Source: Pseudomonas sp. M47T1 (GTDB lineage Bacteria; Pseudomonadota; Gammaproteobacteria; Pseudomonadales; Pseudomonadaceae). Taken from it: DNA of 64,000 nt. The DNA is taken from assembly GCF_000263855.1 (NCBI RefSeq), contig NZ_AJWX01000016.1, positions 62,001 through 126,000 of the forward strand. The letters are read 5' to 3'. The number at the start of each line of letters is the position of its first letter. Position 1 is the first letter of the stretch. Of the stretch, positions 59,454-64,000 are shown piece by piece. Below the pieces are notes generated by a model, which was given only the letters and a program-made list of their open reading frames with translations, searched no databases and was not told where the DNA came from. Position numbers and translations under genes: made by a program.

Positions 59454-60569
59454 TTGATCGTCTTCCGTTATCTGTCCCGCGAAGTCATGCTCACCCTCAG
59501 TGCCGTCAGTGCGGTACTGCTGGTGATCATCATGAGCGGGCGCTTCGTCAAGTACCTGGCCCAGGCCGCTTCCGGCGCCCTGGACCCGGGTGTGCTGTTC
59601 CTCATCATGGGCTATCGCCTGCCGGGCTTCCTGCAGTTGATCCTGCCACTGGGGCTGTTCCTCGGCATCCTGCTGGCCTACGGCCGCCTGTACCTGGAAA
59701 GCGAAATGACCGTGCTGGCCGCCACCGGCATGAGCCAGCAGCGCCTGCTGGCCATCACCATGGTGCCGGCTGCCCTGGTGGCCGCGCTGGTCGCCTGGCT
59801 GAGCCTGAGCCTGGCGCCGCTGGGCGCCCAGCAGTTCTCGCTGGTGCTCAACCAGCAGGACGCCATGACCGAATTCGATACCCTGGAGCCGGGCCGCTTC
59901 CAGGCCCTGCGCGATGAAAGCCGGGTGACCTACACCGAGAGCATGAGTGACGACCGCATTAACCTGGGCGGCGTGTTCATTTCGCAGAAGCGCCTGGGCC
60001 AGGACGCCAAGGACCGAGGCATTACCCTGTTGCTGGGGGAGAAAGGCCGCCAGGAGCGCCGCCCCGACGGCAGCCGCTACCTGATCCTGACCAATGGTTT
60101 CCGCTACGACGGTATCCCCGGCCAGGCGGATTATCGCGCCATCAAGTACGACACCTACGGCGTGATGCTGCCCAAGCCCGAGGTCAGTGAAGAAGTCACC
60201 GACCGCGACGCCATCCCTAGCAGCAAGCTGTTTTCCGGCGAGGCGAACGACCCGGCCGAACTGCAATGGCGCCTGTCGCTGCCCTTGCTGGTATTTATTG
60301 TGACCCTGATGGCGGTCCCGCTGGCTCGGGTCAACCCGCGCCAGGGGCGCTTCCTCAAACTGTTGCCGGCGATTCTTCTGTATATGGCGTATCTGACGAT
60401 CCTGATCTCCGCGCGTGGCGCCATGGAAAAAGGCAAGCTGCACTCCAGCCTGGGGCTATGGTGGGTGCATGGGCTGTTCCTGGCTATCGGCCTGGGGCTG
60501 ATGTACTGGGAACCGTTGCGCCTGAAAATGGCCAGTCGTCGCTCGTCGACGGAGGTGGCCCATGGTTAA
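59454..60569 (+). CDS. lptF: LPS export permease LptF
   Basis: A 371-residue inner-membrane permease of the LptB2FG complex that extracts LPS. It has three helices at each end around a periplasmic beta-jellyroll domain (about residues 110-260). The start TTG 59454 gives MIVFRYLSREVMLTL and has GGAG eight bases upstream; GTG 59445 is an alternative three codons earlier. It overlaps lptG by eight bases. Confidence 0.94.
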   Translation: MIVFRYLSREVMLTLSAVSAVLLVIIMSGRFVKYLAQAASGALDPGVLFLIMGYRLPGFLQLILPLGLFLGILLAYGRLYLESEMTVLAATGMSQQRLLAITMVPAALVAALVAWLSLSLAPLGAQQFSLVLNQQDAMTEFDTLEPGRFQALRDESRVTYTESMSDDRINLGGVFISQKRLGQDAKDRGITLLLGEKGRQERRPDGSRYLILTNGFRYDGIPGQADYRAIKYDTYGVMLPKPEVSEEVTDRDAIPSSKLFSGEANDPAELQWRLSLPLLVFIVTLMAVPLARVNPRQGRFLKLLPAILLYMAYLTILISARGAMEKGKLHSSLGLWWVHGLFLAIGLGLMYWEPLRLKMASRRSSTEVAHG

Positions 60570-61623
60570 GCTCGACCGGTACATCGGCAGCAGTGTGCTG
60601 ATGGCAATCCTGGCAGTGCTGGGGGTGATCCTCGGCCTGGCCACGCTGTTCGCCTTCATCGACGAAATGAGCGACATCAGCCCTACCTACGGCCTCGGTG
60701 ACGTGGCCTGGTTCGTGATGCTGACCGCGCCACGGCGCCTGTACGACATGCTGCCGATGGCAGCGCTGATCGGCTGCCTGATTGGCCTGGGAACCCTGGC
60801 CAGCAACAGCGAGCTGACCATCATGCGCGCCGCCGGCGTGTCGGTGTCGCGCATTGTGTGGGCGGTGATGAAGCCCATGCTGGTGCTGATGGTCTGCGGC
60901 CTGCTGGTGGGTGAATACATTGCCCCGGTTACCGAGGCCAAGGCCCAGGCCGACCGTTCCCTGGCCCAGGGCATCGGTGATGCGCAAAGTGGTCGCCATG
61001 GCCTGTGGCACCGTGAAGGCCAGCAGTTCATCCACATCAACACCGTGCAGCCCAACGGCCTGCTGTATGGCGTGACCCGCTATACCTTCGATAGCGAGCG
61101 CCACATCAAGACGGCCAGCTTCTCGAAGAAGGCCCAGTACGCCGACGGCCACTGGAACCTGAATGACGTGGCCACCACGGTGTTCCACGACGACCGCACC
61201 GAGGTCATCAATTCTCCCTCCGAGGAGTGGGACGTCACGGTAACGCCGCAGCTGCTGAGCACCGTGGTGATGGCGCCCGAGTCGCTGTCCATCACTGGGC
61301 TGTGGAGCTACATCCACTACCTGTCGGACCAGGGCTTGCGTAACAGCACCTACTGGCTGGCGTTCTGGACCAAGATCCTGCAACCCTTGGTGACTGCCGC
61401 GCTGGTGTTGATGGCGATCTCGTTCATCTTCGGCCCGCTGCGTTCGGTAACCCTGGGCCAGCGTGTGTTCACCGGCGTGCTGGTGGGGTTCACCTTCCGC
61501 ATCGTGCAGGACCTGCTGGGCCCGTCCAGCCTGGTATTCGGCTTCCCGCCGCTGCTGGCGGTGGTGATCCCGTCGCTGGTCTGTGCGGTGGTGGGCTGGT
61601 GGTTGTTGCGCCGCGCGGGCTAA
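60562..61623 (+). CDS. lptG: LPS export permease LptG
   Basis: A 353-residue partner of LptF with the same six-helix plus jellyroll layout. It starts LDRYIGSSVLMAILAVLGVI, and GPLRSVTLGQRVFTGVLVGF near residue 290 is typical. The ATG overlaps the end of lptF, so the two are translationally coupled. A terminator follows. Confidence 0.94.
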   Translation: MVKLDRYIGSSVLMAILAVLGVILGLATLFAFIDEMSDISPTYGLGDVAWFVMLTAPRRLYDMLPMAALIGCLIGLGTLASNSELTIMRAAGVSVSRIVWAVMKPMLVLMVCGLLVGEYIAPVTEAKAQADRSLAQGIGDAQSGRHGLWHREGQQFIHINTVQPNGLLYGVTRYTFDSERHIKTASFSKKAQYADGHWNLNDVATTVFHDDRTEVINSPSEEWDVTVTPQLLSTVVMAPESLSITGLWSYIHYLSDQGLRNSTYWLAFWTKILQPLVTAALVLMAISFIFGPLRSVTLGQRVFTGVLVGFTFRIVQDLLGPSSLVFGFPPLLAVVIPSLVCAVVGWWLLRRAG

Positions 61624-61637
61624 GCCCTGTCGCCATG

Positions 61638-61665
61638 AAAAAACCGACCTCAGGGTCGGTTTTTT
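61638..61665 (+). terminator. Terminator after lptG
   Basis: AAAAAACCGACC-TCAG-GGTCGGTTTTTT, a symmetric hairpin with A and T runs on opposite sides, able to end both lptFG and the convergent RDD gene. Confidence 0.93.
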
Positions 61666-61743
61666 CATGGCCGCCGCGAATTGCCAGAATCAGGCCGCTG
61701 CTGCGGCCGCAAAGGTGACTCTGCATCCCCCTAAATACGGGTT

Positions 61744-62229
61744 TCAGGGCTTGCGCTTGGGGATGTGCACCAACTGCGTACCCGAGTAGATGTCATGCCA
61801 GCCGCGTTTCTGCTTGTCGATCAGCGCCCACCAGAAACCAGCGCCAAAGCACAGCCATGAGCCGATGGCGACGATGAAACGCAGCAGTGCCTGCCAGATG
61901 CTGATCGCGGTGCCATCGGTGTTTTGCACGCGCACACCCCATACCTGCATGCCCAGGGTCTGGCCGGTGCGCATCCAGAATTTGGCGAAGAAGGCGAACA
62001 GGGCGCAGAACAGCAGCGTCGACAGGAAGGGGTCGCCATCCAGCGCACCGGATTCGGACAGCGCCCGCAGGCGCGCTTCGCCGATGAAGGCCATCATGAT
62101 CAGCTTGTACACCAGCGTGGTCACCATCAGCAGGGCCACGCACAGCAGGAAGTCATACAGCACGGCGGCCATGCGGCGGCCAAAGCTGGCGGGGGTAAAG
62201 TCGCCCTGAGGGCTGAGTCGTCGGGTCAT
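61744..62229 (-). CDS. RDD family membrane protein
   Basis: A 161-residue RDD-domain protein with three helices. FGRRMAAVLYDFLLCVALLM shows the family Arg and Asp, and the end has the usual DKQKRGWHDIYSGTQLV. Some members act in ion antiport; no role is established here. ATG 62229 is preferred to GTG 62238 because GGAG lies eight bases upstream of the ATG. It is downstream of the csp gene and separated from it by a terminator. Confidence 0.86.
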   Translation of the reverse strand: MTRRLSPQGDFTPASFGRRMAAVLYDFLLCVALLMVTTLVYKLIMMAFIGEARLRALSESGALDGDPFLSTLLFCALFAFFAKFWMRTGQTLGMQVWGVRVQNTDGTAISIWQALLRFIVAIGSWLCFGAGFWWALIDKQKRGWHDIYSGTQLVHIPKRKP

Positions 62230-62257
62230 CCTTGGCACTCCATTGAATCACGGGCAC

Positions 62258-62290
62258 AAAAAAGCCCCTGGCGTTCCCGGCAGGGGCTTT
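62258..62290 (-). terminator. Terminator of the cold-shock gene
   Basis: On the minus strand AAAGCCCCTG pairs with CAGGGGCTTT across a 10-base loop and is followed by six T. It lies 16 bases after the csp stop and just before the RDD gene. Confidence 0.92.
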
Positions 62291-62305
62291 GTTTCAAGCA
62301 ACGAA

Positions 62306-62518
62306 TCAGCCTTCGGCTTGAACTTCGTCAGCTTGCATGCCTTTCTGGCCTTGAACGGCGATGAAAGTCACTTTCTGGCCTTCTTTCAGGCTCTTGAAGC
62401 CGTTGCCCTGAATAGCGCGGAAGTGCACGAACAGATCCGGACCGCTTTCTGGAGTGATAAAACCAAAACCTTTCTCGTCGTTAAACCACTTGACGGTACC
62501 GCTCTGACGTTGGGACAT
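62306..62518 (-). CDS. Cold-shock protein, CspA family
   Basis: A 70-residue single-strand nucleic-acid-binding protein. RNP1 (KGFGFI, residues 16-21) and RNP2 (DLFVHF, residues 28-33) are intact, and the chain ends in [15 protein letters not shown] precedes the ATG. The pseudomonad paralogs cannot be told apart from this sequence alone, so no gene symbol is given. The upstream gap of 370 bases suggests a long leader. Confidence 0.92.
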
Positions 62519-62887
62519 TTTCTTATTTCCTTGGAACTTGAATTAATGACAGCTTCTTTCAGGTGAAAGAGATACTGGGCTGGTTGCAGGAAAGTAAGAG
62601 ACGTCGAACGGGTTGTAGCAAATCTCAGAGCTACTGCCCAGGTCACGAACCATAGCGACCCATGCAAACACAGTGAGGAAACTCTACGCTAACTTCGGGA
62701 AGAAAAACAAGCCCTGCGCCACGCAGCTTTTCCACCTTTTTTACCACCGTTCGGGCCTTTTCCTATCGGGGTTTCTGACGGTTTTACTCGGCTATTTTCG
62801 AATGCTCTAACGTCAGTTCGATATCGAATAAAACACGGCCAACATGTCGGCAAAATGACAGCCCGATGGGCTGCCATAGCCCACTGT
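62519..62887 (-). promoter_or_regulatory. Leader and promoter region of the csp gene
   Basis: No gene is supported. On the minus strand TTGTTT followed after 18 bases by TAGAGT (near 62710-62680) is a weak sigma-70 candidate, which would give a leader of about 160 bases, as is usual for temperature-controlled csp messages. I did not find a clear cold-box motif. Confidence 0.4.
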
Positions 62888-64000
62888 TTATCCGCGGTAG
62901 TAGCGCTGTGCCACAAATGGCATCTTGCTGACTTTCATGGCTACCTTCTTGCCGCGCACGATGGCCCATACCGGGGTTTCCAGTGCCGCGTGGGCGCTGT
63001 CCACGTAGCCCATGGCAACCGGGCCGCCCAGGGTAGGGCCGAAGCCGCCGCTGCACACCGTGCCGATGATGGTGCCGCTTTCGTCGACGATCTCGGCGCC
63101 TTCACGCACGGGTGTGCGCTCCTGTGGCAGCAGGCCAACGCGCTTGCGGGTGATGCCGGTCTGCTGTTGGGCAAATACCGCTTCGGCACCAGGGAAGCCG
63201 CCGGCGCGCACGCCATCGGCGCGGCGCGCCTTGGAAACGGCCCACAGCAGGCTGGCCTCGATAGGGGTGGTCTGGGTGTTCATGTCGTGGCCGTACAGGC
63301 ACAGGCCCGCCTCCAGGCGCAGCGAGTCACGGGCGCCCAGGCCGATGGCGGCCACTTCCGGTTCGGCCAGCAGGCGGCGTGCCAGGGCGTCGGCGTGGGC
63401 GGCGGGCACGGAGATTTCGTAGCCGTCTTCACCCGTGTAGCCCGAGCGACTGACGTAGCAGTCCACGCCCAGCAGTTGCACGCTGGCAAATTGCATGAAA
63501 GTCATCTGTGCGACCTGTGGCGCCAGGCGCGTCAGCACGGTGACAGCGGCAGGGCCTTGCAGGGCCAGCAGGGCGCGTTCCTCGAACAGTGGCTCGATCT
63601 GGCAGCGATCGCCAATGTGCGCGCGCAGGTGGGCAAGGTCCTGGTCTTTGCAGGCGGCGTTGACCACCAGGAACAGCGTGTCGTTACCCAGGTTGGCGAC
63701 CATCAGGTCGTCGAGAATACCGCCCTGATCATTGGTGAACATGGCGTAGCGCTGCATGCCTGCGGGCAGGTCGATGATGTCCACCGGCACCAGGGTTTCC
63801 AGGGCCTTGGCGGCATCGCTGCCCACCAGGCGGATCTGGCCCATGTGCGATACATCGAACAGGCCAGCCTGCTCGCGGCTATGCAAATGCTCCTTCATGA
63901 CCCCCAGCGGGTACTGCACGGGCATGTCGTAGCCGGCGAACGGCACCATGCGTGCCCCCAGTTCCAGATGCAGGGCGTGCAGCGGGGTTTGTTGCAGTTG
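62888..64000 (-). CDS. gcvT: Glycine cleavage system T protein, first residues cut off
   Basis: The aminomethyltransferase of the glycine cleavage system, which moves the methylene group from the H-protein to tetrahydrofolate. The frame reaches the right edge; 370 residues are present, starting QLQQTPLHALHLELGARMVP, so only about four or five residues are missing compared with pseudomonad GcvT. MVPFAGYDMPVQYP, the catalytic-Asp region SVGYDN-like DVSHMGQIRL, and GYTGEDGYEISV near residue 185 are conserved. The rest of the gcv operon would lie to the right. Confidence 0.95.
   Translation of the reverse strand, partial: QLQQTPLHALHLELGARMVPFAGYDMPVQYPLGVMKEHLHSREQAGLFDVSHMGQIRLVGSDAAKALETLVPVDIIDLPAGMQRYAMFTNDQGGILDDLMVANLGNDTLFLVVNAACKDQDLAHLRAHIGDRCQIEPLFEERALLALQGPAAVTVLTRLAPQVAQMTFMQFASVQLLGVDCYVSRSGYTGEDGYEISVPAAHADALARRLLAEPEVAAIGLGARDSLRLEAGLCLYGHDMNTQTTPIEASLLWAVSKARRADGVRAGGFPGAEAVFAQQQTGITRKRVGLLPQERTPVREGAEIVDESGTIIGTVCSGGFGPTLGGPVAMGYVDSAHAALETPVWAIVRGKKVAMKVSKMPFVAQRYYRG

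Noticed and set aside
1..64000. tRNA, rRNA, insertion sequences, prophage
   Set aside because: I looked for cloverleaf-like, transposase and integrase signals and saw none.

Overview
This window is chromosomal DNA from a Pseudomonas, most likely of the P. putida group or a close relative. The evidence is a complete twelve-gene alginate operon in the pseudomonad order, GGGAGCGGGC-type REP palindromes between many genes, high-GC coding sequence, and gene neighbourhoods (moaC-moaD-moaE-rhlB, aapJQMP, gcvT-csp-RDD-lptGF-pepA-holC-valS-rlmF-hup-ndpA) that I recall from P. putida. The species call is inference; no database was searched.

Layout. 1-3314: a divergent iron-uptake locus, with an ECF sigma factor and a truncated FecR-like regulator leaving the window on the left, facing a DUF3649/PepSY/DUF3325 membrane operon across two Fur-box-like sites. 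3311-7262: an AraC regulator, an EamA transporter, a GhrB-type 2-hydroxyacid reductase and a LysR regulator. 7451-12238: a four-gene efflux operon (outer-membrane factor, FUSC pump, DUF1656, HlyD adaptor) divergent from the LysR gene. 12293-14020: an SDR, a thioredoxin-like protein and a small membrane protein. 14087-31160: the alginate operon on the minus strand, transcribed algD-alg8-alg44-algK-algE-algG-algX-algL-algI-algJ-algF-algA and ending at a strong terminator. AlgD and AlgA make GDP-mannuronate, Alg8/Alg44 polymerise and translocate it under c-di-GMP control, AlgK/E/G/X/L form the periplasmic and outer-membrane conduit with epimerase and lyase, and AlgI/J/F/X acetylate the chain. A REP pair and a 10-unit hexanucleotide tandem repeat sit between algL and algI. 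Upstream of algD lies a long leader with a candidate AlgU promoter and an AlgR-like box.

31431-38932: yaaA, a NodB-fold protein with altered metal ligands, a PIN-PhoH protein, moaCDE, rhlB and a carboxylesterase. 39412-43576: the aapJQMP amino-acid ABC transporter, then a FadR-type regulator and a CynX-type MFS transporter. 45936-50542 is the most accessory-looking stretch: an NTF2-like protein, two related secreted cysteine-rich proteins resembling halovibrin-like proteins (one with a DUF2599-like tail), a GIY-YIG protein, a GST with an extra C-terminal domain, and a 36-bp copy of part of ndpA in an AT-richer spacer. 50543-64000 is conserved core: a membrane-anchored glutaredoxin-like protein, ndpA, HU, rlmF, valS, holC, pepA, divergent lptFG, an RDD protein, a cold-shock protein and gcvT, which is cut by the right edge.

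No rRNA, tRNA, CRISPR array, transposase or prophage was seen. The best candidates for a second look are the secreted paralog pair with its neighbouring ndpA fragment, the degenerate NodB protein, the tandem repeat/REP insertion inside the alginate operon, and the algD upstream region.
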